Source: Kamptonema sp. UHCC 0994 (GTDB lineage Bacteria; Cyanobacteriota; Cyanobacteriia; Cyanobacteriales; Microcoleaceae). Taken from it: a stretch of DNA of 37,912 nucleotides. Within the stretch, counting starts at the first letter, position 1; each line of letters starts with the position of its first letter. The translations under genes and the position numbers were made by a program. The stretch is taken from positions 1 to 37,912 of the forward strand of contig NZ_JARFTR010000289.1 of assembly GCF_029167235.1 (NCBI RefSeq), in the 5' to 3' direction. Shown here one piece after another: positions 24,764 to 34,209 of this stretch. Below the pieces are notes generated by a model. That model ran no database searches and was not told the DNA's origin. It saw only the letters and a program-made list of their open reading frames with translations.

Positions 24764-25302
24764 ATTAGACCAAAATATAAGGCGATCGCAGGCATCGCCA
24801 GTGTCGGTATTGCCCCAGAATATCGTGGCACAGGAGCCGCCGCCTATGGACGCTGATTGCAGACCATCGCTCCCAAATCAAAAAAGTAATCTGGCGCAGT
24901 TCAATTGTCGATCCATTCCTATTGTTACTTTCAGAACAAACCGCTCGTATCCGTAGCTTAGAACGCTGGATGGCACGAATTATTAATGTCAGTCTCGCAC
25001 TAGAAAAACGTGGTTATCCACAGGGAATAGAAACCGAATTGCACCTAAAAGTTTGCGACTCCTTGCTAACTGAAAATAACGGAAATTTCATCTTAAGCGT
25101 ATCTGGAGGTCGAGGTGAAATTACTAGAGGCGGTCGCAGCGACTTGCAGCTAGACGTGGGTGGACTCGCATCTCTTTACACAGGATTATTTACACCTCAT
25201 CAACTACAACTTACAGATCGTTTACAATCTACAGATGATGCACTCAATTTAGCTACTCTGATATTTGCTGGCCCTCAACCTTGGCTACCGGATTTCTTTT
25301 AA
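24764..25302 (+). pseudogene. decayed Eis-like GNAT/SCP2 acetyltransferase
   Basis: A first piece (about 24782-24856) encodes AIAGIASVGIAPEYRGTGAA, the acetyl-CoA-binding motif of GNAT enzymes, then hits TGA. A second piece, shifted by one frame from ~24853 to TAA at 25302, encodes VIWRSSIVDPFLLLLSEQ, RSLERWMARIINVSLALEKR and the C-terminal SCP2-like end (SVSGGRGEITRGGRSDLQLD, AGPQPWLPDFF). This is the order in Eis-family N-acetyltransferases, but the N-terminal ~100 residues and the second GNAT domain (over 100 residues) are missing. The intact family is ~400 residues. The remaining C-terminal frame has no plausible start, so it is a pseudogene. Confidence 0.75.
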
Positions 25303-25362
25303 ACAAATGTTCGTAGCAAGCGGTTTAAGGATTTTTTCAATACTACTTACGCACCACGCTTC

Positions 25363-25412
25363 GTAACGCCGCCTTCTAGGCGGTATCCTTACCGCCTAGA
25401 AGGCGGCGTTAC
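25363..25412. repeat. 23-bp perfect hairpin of the GTAACGCCGCC family
   Basis: Positions 25363-25385 (starting GTAACGCCGCCTTCTAGG) are exactly complementary to 25390-25412, with loop TCCT. A related copy enters at 37881 and runs off the window, and a degenerate one is at 15629. The perfect arms suggest recent spread or selection on the stem. It lies between the acetyltransferase remnant and the histidine kinase. Confidence 0.85.
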
Positions 25413-25525
25413 AGATACTTTTGCGCAAGCCCTCACTGCAAATCAAGCTATTCACAGTAAAGATTTGTGATTAAAGATACCGTTCGATCCAGCCAAACAA
25501 CTGAAAATATTTTTTCAGGATATCA

Positions 25526-27082
25526 TTGTACAAAATGTTTAACAGGGTAAAAACATATTACATTATTATGAACCATAAAAACTTATGGCATTTAGAACTG
25601 TTACTTATGTTAGAATTTACTAAATACTTTAATTTAGACGACATCTGGGCTGTCCGCAAAATTAGTGCGGCTGTTGTTAATATTAGCGGTCGGCAGCGGA
25701 TGCTCTCTCAGCGAACAGCCTTTCTATCTTTACAATTAGTCTGTTCTCAAGTTGCAACTGAGCGGGTAAATCTACGTGCGCACTTGCTAGATGCCATTAA
25801 TCTTATGGAAAAGTCACACAGCGGCTTAATTAACGGCGATCGCAGCATGAATTTACCAGGTCAGACTTCAAAGGAAGTCACAGCCATGTATTTTCAATCA
25901 CCTTTGAATTTAGACAAACAAGTACGCGATTATATTGCTGAGGTCAGAGCTTTAGTACAATCCCCAGATGCAGAATTGGAGCAAAATAATCCCCATTTAA
26001 ACTACATTACTACGACCGCTTATAGTCAGTTATTAGAGGCCTTAGATGCAGTCGTCACTCAATATCAACAGGAGAGTGAAGCCGAACTATTGGAAATGGA
26101 TCTCAAGCACCTCAAACTCTATCAAGAAACTTGTGCGGCAGCTACTCAAGCGGAAGATCAAGCTGCTGAACTTGAGAAAGCACTGATCGAACTCAAACAA
26201 GCTCAAGCCAAACTATTACACAGCGAAAAAATGTCTTCACTGGGGCAATTAGTCGCCAGCGTCGCCCACGAAATTAATAACCCCGTCAGCTTTATTTATG
26301 GGAACCTTAGCCATGCCGAAGTTTATACCCAAGATTTGCTCCATTTGCTAAATCTCTATCACGAATATTATCCCAAGCCTATTTCGGAAATCCAAGATCA
26401 CATCCAAAATATTGACCTAGATTTTCTAATTGAAGACTTACCAAAAGTCCTATGTTCTATGCAAATTGGAGCCGATAGGATTCGGCAGATTGTAATGTCT
26501 TTGCGTAATTTTTCACGCACAGATGATACTGAAATGAAGCAAGTAGATTTGCACGAAGGGATTGATACTACCTTGTTAATTTTACAAAATCGTCTGAGGG
26601 CTCACCCGAAACGCCCAACGATTGAAATAGTTAAAGATTATGCCGATTTGCCAATGGTTACTTGCTATGCAGGACAGCTAAATCAAGTGTTTATGAATAT
26701 TCTTAGCAATGCCATTGATGCTTTGGAAGAAGGAATGGGAAATCGGGAAGAAATAGCAGGGGAAATTTTGCCGACAATTCGGATTCGTACTGAAGTTACG
26801 CATCCCGATTATGTGACAGTACGAATTTCTGATAATGGGCCTGGAATACCTCTAGAAGTTAAATCGCGGGTATTTGACCAGTTTTTTACAACAAAGCAGG
26901 TAGGAAAAGGGACTGGATTAGGATTGTCTATTAGTCGTAAAATTTTAGTAGAAAATCATCAAGGATCGATCCGCTGCGAGTCGCAACCGGGAGAGGGAAC
27001 GGAGTTCTGGATCGAAATTCCAGTACAGTCAACTCAGGAACAATCGGCTGTTAAGCAAAAATCTAAGGCCCTGAACAGTTAA
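25526..27082 (+). CDS. sensor histidine kinase with PilJ/NarX-type N-terminal domain
   Basis: The 518-residue kinase has an N-terminal four-helix sensor of the type IV pili methyl-accepting/NarX class (~41-200, VVNISGRQRMLSQRTAFLSL). A coiled coil follows (~205-235). HisKA is at ~232-300 with phospho-acceptor His248 in SVAHEINNPVSF, and HATPase_c at ~370-505: N box NQVFMNILSNAIDALEEG, G1 ISDNGPGIP, G2 GKGTGLGLSISRK. No transmembrane segment is clear, so the sensor is probably cytoplasmic. The response regulator is not in the window. The start is uncertain: TTG at 25526 has AGGA five bases upstream; ATGs at 25535, 25568 and 25607 are alternatives. The stop codon lies inside an AACAGTT repeat. 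Confidence 0.9.
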   Translation: MYKMFNRVKTYYIIMNHKNLWHLELLLMLEFTKYFNLDDIWAVRKISAAVVNISGRQRMLSQRTAFLSLQLVCSQVATERVNLRAHLLDAINLMEKSHSGLINGDRSMNLPGQTSKEVTAMYFQSPLNLDKQVRDYIAEVRALVQSPDAELEQNNPHLNYITTTAYSQLLEALDAVVTQYQQESEAELLEMDLKHLKLYQETCAAATQAEDQAAELEKALIELKQAQAKLLHSEKMSSLGQLVASVAHEINNPVSFIYGNLSHAEVYTQDLLHLLNLYHEYYPKPISEIQDHIQNIDLDFLIEDLPKVLCSMQIGADRIRQIVMSLRNFSRTDDTEMKQVDLHEGIDTTLLILQNRLRAHPKRPTIEIVKDYADLPMVTCYAGQLNQVFMNILSNAIDALEEGMGNREEIAGEILPTIRIRTEVTHPDYVTVRISDNGPGIPLEVKSRVFDQFFTTKQVGKGTGLGLSISRKILVENHQGSIRCESQPGEGTEFWIEIPVQSTQEQSAVKQKSKALNS

Positions 27083-27120
27083 CAGTTAACAGTTAACAGT
27101 TAACAGTTAACTGTTAACAG
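27074..27120. repeat. AACAGTT heptamer tandem repeat
   Basis: Five AACAGTT units (27074-27108) are followed by one inverted AACTGTT and a partial AACAG. The first unit supplies the last codons and TAA stop of the histidine kinase. The same heptamer recurs at 34149-34180 as a palindrome, and a degenerate copy is near 4728-4757. Confidence 0.9.
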
Positions 27121-27127
27121 TATCCAA

Positions 27128-27199
27128 ATGAGTGCATCAGGTCGCAATGCTTTGTTTACTCAAGACCCCGATGGTAACATAATTGAACTCAGCGAATAA
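27128..27199 (+). pseudogene. C-terminal remnant of a VOC/glyoxalase-family gene
   Basis: The 23-codon frame ends GRNALFTQDPDGNIIELSE followed by TAA. This is the conserved C-terminal signature of vicinal-oxygen-chelate (glyoxalase/bleomycin-resistance) proteins, whose DPDGN-x-IEL strand carries a metal-ligand Glu. The rest of the ~120-residue domain is missing; the heptamer repeat array abuts it upstream. The stop overlaps the recombinase start (TAATG), so the original VOC gene and the recombinase were probably an operon. Confidence 0.7.
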
Positions 27200-28488
27200 T
27201 GAAAATAATTGCTTATTCTTATAGCGATCCTCTACTTGAAATAGCACCGCCAGCATCAATTTGGGAAAGGGAAGTCGATCGCATCTATCAAGATTTAGGG
27301 GGACGCGAACAACTGCAACAACTCTTAAAAGACTGCCAATCGGAACCCCCAGAATATCTATTAATTCAGCGCGTGGAAGAACTGGGCGATACTGTGCAGC
27401 AAGTCTGCGATCGGCTCTCTCAAATTGAAGCTCTCGGTATTCAGTTAATTATAGAGGGAAAAACAGCTAATAGTCAAGTTTCAACTATTACGGATTTACT
27501 CAAATTACTTAACGAAATTCAACAGAGTCAACACAGCCGCAGCATTCGCAAAGGACACGCTAGAAACCGGATCAAAGCTCTTCCACCTCCCGGAAAAGCG
27601 CCCTACGGATATCGGCGCGGAAAAGACCGCTATACTGTCGATCGCAGTGCTGCACCAGCCGTTAAAGACTTTTTTGAACACTTTTTGCTCTATGGTTCCT
27701 TGCGGGGTTCTGTTCGTTATTTAGCCAAGAAATACGGTAAGAAAATCTCTGTCAGTACAGGTCGCCGCTGGCTGACAAATCCCGTCTACCGAGGCGATTT
27801 AGAATATCAAAACGACCAGGTAATTTCTAATACTCATATTCCGATTATTTCCAGAGAAGAAGCGGCTCAAATAGACCGCCTTCTGCGCCGCAATCAGAGG
27901 CTCCCTCCCCGCACTGCTAGCGCCCCGCGTTCCTTGGCGGGTTTAGTAGTTTGTAAAGAGTGCGATTCATCAATGACAGTTGCTAAAGTTACATCCCATC
28001 GCAAAGACCAAGAATATCTTTATTTGCGGCCGATTAGCTGTCCCCAAAAACCTAAGTGCAAAGCCTTATCTTATGAGAAGATATTATCACAAACTATTGA
28101 GGTAATTTGTCGAGACTTGCCCCTGGCTGTGGCAGAATTAACAATGCCAGATATGGAGGGAATTAAAGGAGGAATTGTGAGCGAGATCGCAGCTAAGCAA
28201 GAAATTATCGATCGATTACCTATTTTGACTGAAGAGGGGATTTTAGATGTAGAAACCGCAGAATTGCGAAGTTATAAACTGCGTACAGAAATTTCCGAAC
28301 TGCAAAGCAAACTCGCACAGCTTCCGCCTGTCAATTTGCGCTCAATTGCTCAAGCTGTTTCTCTACCGCAATTCTGGCTAGATTTGTCAGAATCAGAGCG
28401 CCGATTCTACTTTCGAGAATTTATTAGTCAAATCGAAATTCTTCGTCAGGATACAAGCTGGCAGATTCAAATGGTCTTTATTTTTTGA
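27199..28488 (+). CDS. serine recombinase-like protein with degenerate catalytic domain
   Basis: The 429-residue protein has the layout of a large serine recombinase. The N-terminal resolvase-like region (~1-100) is weakly conserved. The recombinase DNA-binding domain (~130-235) has PPPGKAPYGYRRGKDRYTV and RRWLTNPVYRGDLEYQ. A zinc ribbon has CKECDSSMTV and CPQKPKC, then a coiled coil and C-terminal SESERRFYFREFISQIEI. In active enzymes the N terminus reads YxRxS and a DRLxR motif supplies arginines. Here it is MKIIAYSYSDPL and RVEELGDT, so the catalytic Ser and Arg residues appear substituted. It may be a domesticated DNA-binding protein rather than an integrase. No attachment sites or mobile-element boundary are seen. 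Confidence 0.8.
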   Translation: MKIIAYSYSDPLLEIAPPASIWEREVDRIYQDLGGREQLQQLLKDCQSEPPEYLLIQRVEELGDTVQQVCDRLSQIEALGIQLIIEGKTANSQVSTITDLLKLLNEIQQSQHSRSIRKGHARNRIKALPPPGKAPYGYRRGKDRYTVDRSAAPAVKDFFEHFLLYGSLRGSVRYLAKKYGKKISVSTGRRWLTNPVYRGDLEYQNDQVISNTHIPIISREEAAQIDRLLRRNQRLPPRTASAPRSLAGLVVCKECDSSMTVAKVTSHRKDQEYLYLRPISCPQKPKCKALSYEKILSQTIEVICRDLPLAVAELTMPDMEGIKGGIVSEIAAKQEIIDRLPILTEEGILDVETAELRSYKLRTEISELQSKLAQLPPVNLRSIAQAVSLPQFWLDLSESERRFYFREFISQIEILRQDTSWQIQMVFIF

Positions 28489-28520
28489 GGGTGGGAATAA
28501 CGGTCTGGAGTATACTGCGA

Positions 28521-29300
28521 CTAAGTTACATCTTGTGTATAACTCTCAGGAGTAAGTGTTGGAGTTCTCATTTTCCTGGCGAAAATCTGAGTAGCATCCT
28601 CTAGGGTAACTTCGAGAATCAACTCATTTAATGATAGGATAATGTAAGAGTGCAAAGCGTGGATAAAGATAACGATGCCTAGCATCTCTAAAACCTCCTC
28701 AATAGTCGCTAAGATTTTGTAGATTACGCTCTCTATCCCATTCACAGAAGCCTCGTATCCCCCAAGTAATTCCATACCCAAGGCTCCTCCAACGTAGACA
28801 ACGCCTGCCATCAAAAATAACTTTCTGAACTTGATAGGAAGGTGAGCAATAAATTTCAGATAATACAATCCGAATATCGCTAAAAAAATGGCGGCGGGAA
28901 CAACCCATGTAAATAAAAGAAAGCCGCTGGCGTTAAGTAAAGATTGCATCGGCTCAATTAATTTCTCGTGTAATTGTTTGGCTTCGTCCACACAGAGATA
29001 AAAAAATATAGCCGATAAAATCATCCAGTGGCGCGTATATCGAGCTTTTTCTAAATTTTTAGCATAAGCGATCGCGCCTAGTAAGATTGCACAAAATAGC
29101 AATGCAGAAGCCGAGTAAAGCGTAGGAATATTACGTTCACTATCTAAATTGAATGCGTTTGCAAAGTAAGTTATAAACGGGTGTTCGGGTAGGAAATAAA
29201 GCATCAATTGCCCAACAATGGAGAGTAAAGCAAGACCTAAGATTACCTGGATCAGGAAGCGGCTAACTGTCCAGGGAGAGAGAGAAAGGGTAAATTTCAT
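28521..29300 (-). CDS. hypothetical polytopic membrane protein
   Basis: The 259-residue protein has about six transmembrane helices (~14-35, 60-80, 92-107, 124-148, 160-180, 205-222). Possible functional residues cluster in helices: YLCVDEAKQLHEKLIEPM after TM3, GMELLGGYEAS after TM5, and ILATIEEVLEMLGIVIFIHA in TM6. The recurrent Glu/His/Asp suggest a metal- or quinone-linked function, but I do not recognise the family. The C terminus (~225-259) is soluble. It starts with ATG at 29300 and is convergent with the recombinase-like gene. Confidence 0.75.
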   Translation of the reverse strand: MKFTLSLSPWTVSRFLIQVILGLALLSIVGQLMLYFLPEHPFITYFANAFNLDSERNIPTLYSASALLFCAILLGAIAYAKNLEKARYTRHWMILSAIFFYLCVDEAKQLHEKLIEPMQSLLNASGFLLFTWVVPAAIFLAIFGLYYLKFIAHLPIKFRKLFLMAGVVYVGGALGMELLGGYEASVNGIESVIYKILATIEEVLEMLGIVIFIHALHSYIILSLNELILEVTLEDATQIFARKMRTPTLTPESYTQDVT

Positions 29301-29810
29301 GAACCTAATTTTTAACTTTTACTTAAACTTTGGTTCACACCCAGGGCAGAGTAATTGAAGATTTGGCTAAGCTTGCTTTGAGCTAAATCTAAGCTAACTC
29401 AACATACAAGCAAATTTTTTGCCCTCAGCTATAACGATGGCGAGTGAACTTGGTTAAATTTAGCTTAACGGTAAGTTAAATTTTTGGTTATATATCTTTA
29501 GGTGGAAAAAGAGCGGAAGAAAATATGAGATTTTTCTATTGTCTCTCTTCCTTTTGGGAGAGCTCCAGTACGATAACCCTATCTGTGGATGGTGGTGACA
29601 CGCGGACAGGTTCAGCGCCGCATTGAAACACTTCAGTTGCAATGTTTTTCTACAAGAAAGAAATTGTCTCAGGTGGAAGATGGGGGTGTGTCGCCACGAA
29701 TTCACCTGATGGAGAACCGCTTTGAGGCGTTGCGATCGGCTTTAGCGATCGTTCAAGCTAAGATTATTTAATGTAGAGTTTTTTATCGGTATCCAAATCT
29801 GAGTTTGTAT
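29301..29810. other. 510-bp gap between minus-strand genes
   Basis: The gap lies between the polytopic membrane protein (minus) and a WD40 remnant (minus). The first half is AT-rich with GCTAAGCTTGC/TTTGAGCTAAATC-type short repeats and probably contains the membrane-protein promoter. The second half contains two HIP1-like cores and one possible small plus-strand frame (separate entry). I see no structured RNA or repeat family here. Confidence 0.5.
29589..29771 (+). CDS. possible small hypothetical protein
   Basis: A 60-codon frame from ATG encodes a helical, charged peptide (VQRRIETLQLQCFSTRKKLSQ, then MENRFEALRSALAIVQAKII; first piece is key residues only). No RBS precedes the ATG. Composition is protein-like and the frame carries HIP1-type sequences, but an opposite-strand frame overlaps most of it. 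It could be a small regulator or a chance frame. Confidence 0.3.
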   Translation: MVVTRGQVQRRIETLQLQCFSTRKKLSQVEDGGVSPRIHLMENRFEALRSALAIVQAKII

Positions 29811-30110
29811 CTACTCTAACTGCAACCATTCCCTCGCTCTTGCTAATAATTGGTTTAAGTTTTCTATCGGCCATAATCTAACTACACCGTCACCATAACC
29901 GGCGGCTAAATACTTACCATCTGGGCTAAAAGAGACACTCAATACCGGACTTTTGATTTCAATAAATTGCATCCCATCCTGATAGCCAATGAAATCTGCA
30001 ATTAAATTACCTGATAAATCCCACAGTTTCGCCGTATTGTCGGCTGAACCCGTAGCTAGATATTTGCCATCGCGACTAAAACTCAATGCAGACAAATCGC
30101 CCTTCAACAA
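29811..30110 (-). pseudogene. C-terminal fragment of a WD40-repeat protein
   Basis: The 99-codon frame has two WD40 units: LSALSFSRDGKYLATGSADN-TAKLWD and VLSVSFSPDGKYLAAGYGDG-VVRLW. It then has the LLARAREWLQLE tail typical of the C terminus of cyanobacterial WD40 proteins, including WD40-kinase and NACHT-WD40 types. An in-frame TGA lies immediately upstream, and intact WD40 propellers need about seven units, so the 5' part is missing. It is best read as the surviving 3' end of a much longer gene. Confidence 0.7.
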
Positions 30111-30216
30111 TCACAACCCACACCCATCAACCGCTCCGCTCCGATGCTAACTTTCATCATCATATTTGCGATCGCACTCACCATTGCCCTAATCCTCAAT
30201 TAAAAACCGACACAAA

Positions 30217-30243
30217 TCAAAAACCCCCTTAAAAAAGGGGGTT
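30217..30243 (-). terminator. Rho-independent terminator
   Basis: On the minus strand AACCCCCTT pairs with AAGGGGGTT around a TTTT loop (30222-30243), followed by a T-tract (30217-30221). It is 22 bp beyond the stop of the giant RTX gene and is correctly oriented to end it. Confidence 0.8.
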
Positions 30244-30265
30244 GACACTCTCTCCTAATTCCTCA

Positions 30266-33200
30266 CTAAATCACCCTGAAATCTTCCGCACCCAAAGTAT
30301 TAGCCCCAACTCCATTAACAGTAGCCAACACTTGACCCGTGCTAGCAAAACTGATTGTAGTCACACTACTACCAGAAGAAATATTAAGCTGATCGAAAGT
30401 CAAACCTCCCGCTAATCCTATCGAATCTTGACCTTTTTGAAAGTCAGTAATTACATCATTCCCCTGATCCGGTGAGAAAATAAAAACATCATTCCCACTC
30501 CCACCAATCAGAGTATCATTGCCCAAATCGCCGCTCAGAGTATCATTACCAGTGCAACCGTAGACGCTATCATTTCCCTTACCGCCATAGACAGTATCAT
30601 CACCAGCAGAACCATCGACAGCATCATCATTATTGTTGCCAAAAAGTAGATCGCTACCCTCTCCGCCGCAAAGAGTGTCATTGTCTTTGCCTGCATAAAC
30701 GGTATCGTTGTCACTGCCACCAAAGATTAAATCTGCACCTTCATTAGCAAATACTAAATCATTGCCGTTGCCGCCATCTATGGTGTCATCTCCTAAGTTG
30801 CCGTAAATCAGATCGTCGTCATCTTCTCCTAATAAGATGTCATTGTCTTTGCCTCCAAAAATAGTCTGAGTACCTGCACCACCAAAAACTGTGTCATTAC
30901 CTAAATCTCCTCGCAGGAAATCGTTACCTCCACCGCCGATCGCAACGTCATTGTCTTTACCTGCATAAACGGTGTCGTTACCAATCCCAGCGTCTAAGTA
31001 GTCAGCACCTTCATTTCCAAACAATACGTCGTTACCGTTGCTCCCAAATAAGTTGTCATTGCTACTAAAGCCGTAAACAACATCGTTACCGCTACCAGCA
31101 TTGATGGCATCGTTGGCAGAGGTTCCTATTAAGGTTTCATCGGCGACAGTACCCTCAATAGTGTTTTGAACTGGGTTGGGAATAAAGCTGCTACTGCTGA
31201 GTGCGGGACTGCTGAATTGATCGCAAAGGCAAGTCTCTGTGCCTGGATTTGGTGTAGGTGTAGGTGTAGGTGTGCCTGTTGGCGTTGGTGTAGGCGTGCC
31301 TGTTGGTGTTGGCGTTGGCGTGGGTGTACCCGTTGGCGTTGGCGTTGGTGTCCCTGTTGGCGTAGGTGTAGGTGTGCCTGTAGGTGTAGGCGTAGGTGTG
31401 CCTGTAGGCGTTGGCGTAGGTGTGCCTGTAGGCGTTGGTGTTGGTGTCCCCGTAGGCGTTGGCGTGGGTGTTGGTGTCCCCGTAGGTGTTGGTGTTGGGG
31501 TTGGTGTAGGTGTTGGTGTCCCCGTAGGTGTAGGCGTTGGTGTAGGCGTTGGCGTTGGCGCTGGCGTTGGCGTTGGCGTTGGTGTAGGGGTTGGCGTTGC
31601 AGCAACAACAGTACCCGCGATCGCAAAATTAAACGGATTTTCGTTGCTATCGTTGTTAGTAAACGAAATTTGACCCGTAGGAGTGCCTGCAACGCCAGCA
31701 TCGAGCCGAATTTGCAAAGTTGCCGAACCCAACGCCGCTACGCTAGTCGGGGGGGTTCCCACTACAGAAAAACCCGCAGGCAATTGGATCGCACCCAAAT
31801 TGAGAGCAGCATTACCAAGATTCTTGATAGTAAAGGATTTCGCGATCGGAGTGCCCACAGGAGTGCTGCCAAAACTCAGGGGTACGGTTGTGTTGTCAAC
31901 GATATCCGTTGAACTATCTAGTACCTGAATTTCCGGGATTGCACCAGGAAATTCATAAGCGCCGATATCTGCGATCGCACTCCCATTACTATCACCATCT
32001 TGGGGCCGAATGCCGCCAGTTTGGTCAGTGGTGGGTGCTCCGGCATTAATTCCGGCATCAATTGCCGCACTTCCTGTTAGTAATGCCACCGTTAGCAAAC
32101 CACCACCATTATCTTGCAAAGGGCCAAGTTTAGGGTCAGCTTGTATGACACTAGCCGTGATATTGGCATTATTGAAATTATTGGTAATCGCAGGCCACTG
32201 TAAATTACCACCGCCATCAGTAAAGTAAGGTGCTGGATTTGCTACAAATCCTTGTCCATCTGAGGCATTCTGTTTATTGCCAAAACCATTATTAGCCGTA
32301 TTATTGGCAACAATCGTATTAGCAAGCGTGACATTAGTGCCACCCACAATCCCGCCGCCTTCACTGCCCGCTTGGTTAGCAGCAATTGTTGTATTTACAA
32401 TCTTCTGAGCGCTAGTAGTAGTGAATAGCAATCCGCCGCCTGAACCACTAGCAGTATTACCTGGATCTACCGCTTTATTGCCCACAAAGGTACTATTAGT
32501 AATCGTACCTGGAGATGTTTCGCCCACCCACAAACCGCCACCCTGATCCTCTGCAACATTATTAGCAAAGGTAGTATTGTTGATAGTGTAGGCAGTATTT
32601 CCAATTCGGATTCCGCCACCTAAAGCGTCTCCAGTGGAGCCTTTTGTCACCTGATTATTTACGATTGTGCTGCCTTCAAGCACTAAATTATCAGGAGGAT
32701 AGGCAAACAAAAATATTGCCCCGCCTTGTCCTTTTCCTTTATTGCCATCAAACCGACTGTTGCGAATAGCAATAGTACCGCCGACAGATCCCGGAGTAAA
32801 ACCAGGCCCGGAAGCATTGGCTCCATCGGTGTAAATTGCACCGCCATAACCATTAGTATTTGCACCAGTGCCAGCGGTTGTATCGTTATTAGTGAAAGTT
32901 GAGTTGTCTACTGTTAAACTACCCAAAAGAGTATTGATTGCTCCACCGTTAGTACCTTTATTGTTAGTAAAAGTGGAGCCTTGTACTGTCAAAGAACCTG
33001 CACTTTTAGTTGCGATCGCACCGCCACCACGCTCAGTATTAGCAGCTAAAGAGCCGTTATTGCCGTTGAATCGAGAGTTAATTACAGTAGTAGTACCTTG
33101 AAATCCTGCATAGATACCACCACCGAAACCAGCGACGTTATTGTTAACTTGGCAATTGTCTAAAATTAAAGTGCTACTATTGCCAGTTAAGATGCCGCCG

Positions 33201-34084
33201 CCCGCGCTAGTCGCCTCATTGTTAGGGTCATTGCCAGGAGTTTTACCATTAGCAATTATTAGGTTGCGGAGAGTAAGACTTGTGCTAGCTCCCGTTTGGA
33301 TTACCCGCGAAGTGTTATTCCCACTGATGGTTAAATTTGCAGCAGCAGCACCGTCTATAATCAGGTTTTTGTTGATGGCAAGTTCGCCCGTTGTGAGGGT
33401 AATCGTTTGATTGGCTAGAGTGGCAGCAAACTGAATTGTATCTCCCGCAGTAGCCGAGGCGATCGCAGCTCTTAAAGAACCAGGCCCGCTATCATTATTA
33501 TTGGTAACGGTAATGGTTGCCAAAACATCTTTGTAAGCTGCCATTACTTGCGGTGTAAGGGCTAGAGGGGCTTCAATATCTCCCTTGGTAAACTCTAAAT
33601 TCCAGTCACCATCTAAAGCTGCACTACCTGTTTTATCAGTAGATGCCGCAATATCAGCCCCAGTTAATTGACTGAATTGCTCAACAAAATTAGCACCGTC
33701 ACCTGCGGCAACATCGCAACCGTAAAGCATGATATCTGCTCGGTCGCTCAGTGCATATTTCCACTGTTTTAATTGCTCTTGATACTCTGATAAAGTATTG
33801 GAGTTAAGAACAGCAGAACCGAGTTGCAGACTGCCTGGACTTCCGTGAGAAAAAATGTGAATTTGGTCAATGGATTCTCCCGCAGTAGCAAATTTTTCTA
33901 ATGCAGAAGTAATTTGTTCAATGCCGTTGCGATTCCGATCTAAAAAGATGACTTCTGCACCTGGAATCACCCCAGCAGCGAGAGTTGAAGAGTCATCTAT
34001 ACCAGAGTCAATGAAGACAAGAGATTTAGATTGATTTTGTTGAAAGGCAGACAGTGAAGTTGCCGGAGTCAAAGTTGCATTCAT
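30266..34084 (-). CDS. DUF4347 / beta-helix / choice-of-anchor-D / RTX repeat surface protein
   Basis: The 1272-residue protein has DUF4347 at ~20-190 ([47 protein letters not shown]). A right-handed beta-helix of [11 protein letters not shown]-type repeats is at ~200-715, and a choice-of-anchor-D/Hydin-like Ig domain at ~716-825 ([15 protein letters not shown]). A Thr-Pro-Gly linker spans ~827-947, with a CLCDQF motif after it. RTX calcium-binding nonapeptides (GGxGNDxxxG) run at ~990-1215 and a short terminal domain completes it. RTX C-termini are secretion signals for type I export, so the protein is probably cell-surface or extracellular. AGGAG precedes the ATG at 34084. Its tandem paralogue is 34324-37713. 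Confidence 0.9.
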   Translation of the reverse strand: MNATLTPATSLSAFQQNQSKSLVFIDSGIDDSSTLAAGVIPGAEVIFLDRNRNGIEQITSALEKFATAGESIDQIHIFSHGSPGSLQLGSAVLNSNTLSEYQEQLKQWKYALSDRADIMLYGCDVAAGDGANFVEQFSQLTGADIAASTDKTGSAALDGDWNLEFTKGDIEAPLALTPQVMAAYKDVLATITVTNNNDSGPGSLRAAIASATAGDTIQFAATLANQTITLTTGELAINKNLIIDGAAAANLTISGNNTSRVIQTGASTSLTLRNLIIANGKTPGNDPNNEATSAGGGILTGNSSTLILDNCQVNNNVAGFGGGIYAGFQGTTTVINSRFNGNNGSLAANTERGGGAIATKSAGSLTVQGSTFTNNKGTNGGAINTLLGSLTVDNSTFTNNDTTAGTGANTNGYGGAIYTDGANASGPGFTPGSVGGTIAIRNSRFDGNKGKGQGGAIFLFAYPPDNLVLEGSTIVNNQVTKGSTGDALGGGIRIGNTAYTINNTTFANNVAEDQGGGLWVGETSPGTITNSTFVGNKAVDPGNTASGSGGGLLFTTTSAQKIVNTTIAANQAGSEGGGIVGGTNVTLANTIVANNTANNGFGNKQNASDGQGFVANPAPYFTDGGGNLQWPAITNNFNNANITASVIQADPKLGPLQDNGGGLLTVALLTGSAAIDAGINAGAPTTDQTGGIRPQDGDSNGSAIADIGAYEFPGAIPEIQVLDSSTDIVDNTTVPLSFGSTPVGTPIAKSFTIKNLGNAALNLGAIQLPAGFSVVGTPPTSVAALGSATLQIRLDAGVAGTPTGQISFTNNDSNENPFNFAIAGTVVAATPTPTPTPTPTPAPTPTPTPTPTPTGTPTPTPTPTPTPTGTPTPTPTPTGTPTPTPTGTPTPTPTGTPTPTPTGTPTPTPTGTPTPTPTGTPTPTPTPTGTPTPTPTGTPTPTPTPNPGTETCLCDQFSSPALSSSSFIPNPVQNTIEGTVADETLIGTSANDAINAGSGNDVVYGFSSNDNLFGSNGNDVLFGNEGADYLDAGIGNDTVYAGKDNDVAIGGGGNDFLRGDLGNDTVFGGAGTQTIFGGKDNDILLGEDDDDLIYGNLGDDTIDGGNGNDLVFANEGADLIFGGSDNDTVYAGKDNDTLCGGEGSDLLFGNNNDDAVDGSAGDDTVYGGKGNDSVYGCTGNDTLSGDLGNDTLIGGSGNDVFIFSPDQGNDVITDFQKGQDSIGLAGGLTFDQLNISSGSSVTTISFASTGQVLATVNGVGANTLGAEDFRVI
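31239..31605. repeat. Pro-Thr linker microsatellite
   Basis: About 370 bp of GGTGTAGGCGTTGGT-like hexamer-based repeats (third positions vary) encode the TPTPTG linker of the RTX protein on the minus strand. The repeats are prone to slippage. A long GVGV frame on the plus strand is a mirror of this repeat, not a gene. Confidence 0.9.
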
Positions 34085-34148
34085 TTCGCATACTCCTGAA
34101 GGGTTTGTACTGGTAGATACGCCCCCGGAGTCGCTTTAGTGTTAGCAG

Positions 34149-34180
34149 TTAACAGTTAACAGTTAACTGTTAACTGTTAA
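34149..34180. repeat. 32-bp perfect palindrome of AACAGTT/AACTGTT heptamers
   Basis: Two AACAGTT units meet two AACTGTT units to give a fully symmetric palindrome, TTAACAGTTAACAGTT on one side and its complement on the other. It is related to the direct array at 27074-27120 and lies upstream of the 1272-residue protein. Confidence 0.85.
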
Positions 34181-34209
34181 TAAAGATCGAGTAGTAGACA
34201 GCATTAAAC

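Noticed and set aside
24922-25302. Intact SCP2-domain gene
   Set aside because: No credible start codon; homology continues upstream of the first TTG in the same frame and joins a frameshifted GNAT piece.
27199-28488. Integrase of a prophage or excision element
   Set aside because: No flanking attachment repeats, phage genes or composition shift; catalytic residues appear substituted.
29460-29705. 81-codon minus-strand frame
   Set aside because: No RBS, irregular composition (His/Cys/Pro-rich without pattern) and overlap with a more protein-like opposite frame.
31239-31673. 144-codon plus-strand frame encoding (VGVGVPVG)n
   Set aside because: It is the mirror of the Pro-Thr linker on the minus strand, has no RBS, and lies inside a well-supported gene.
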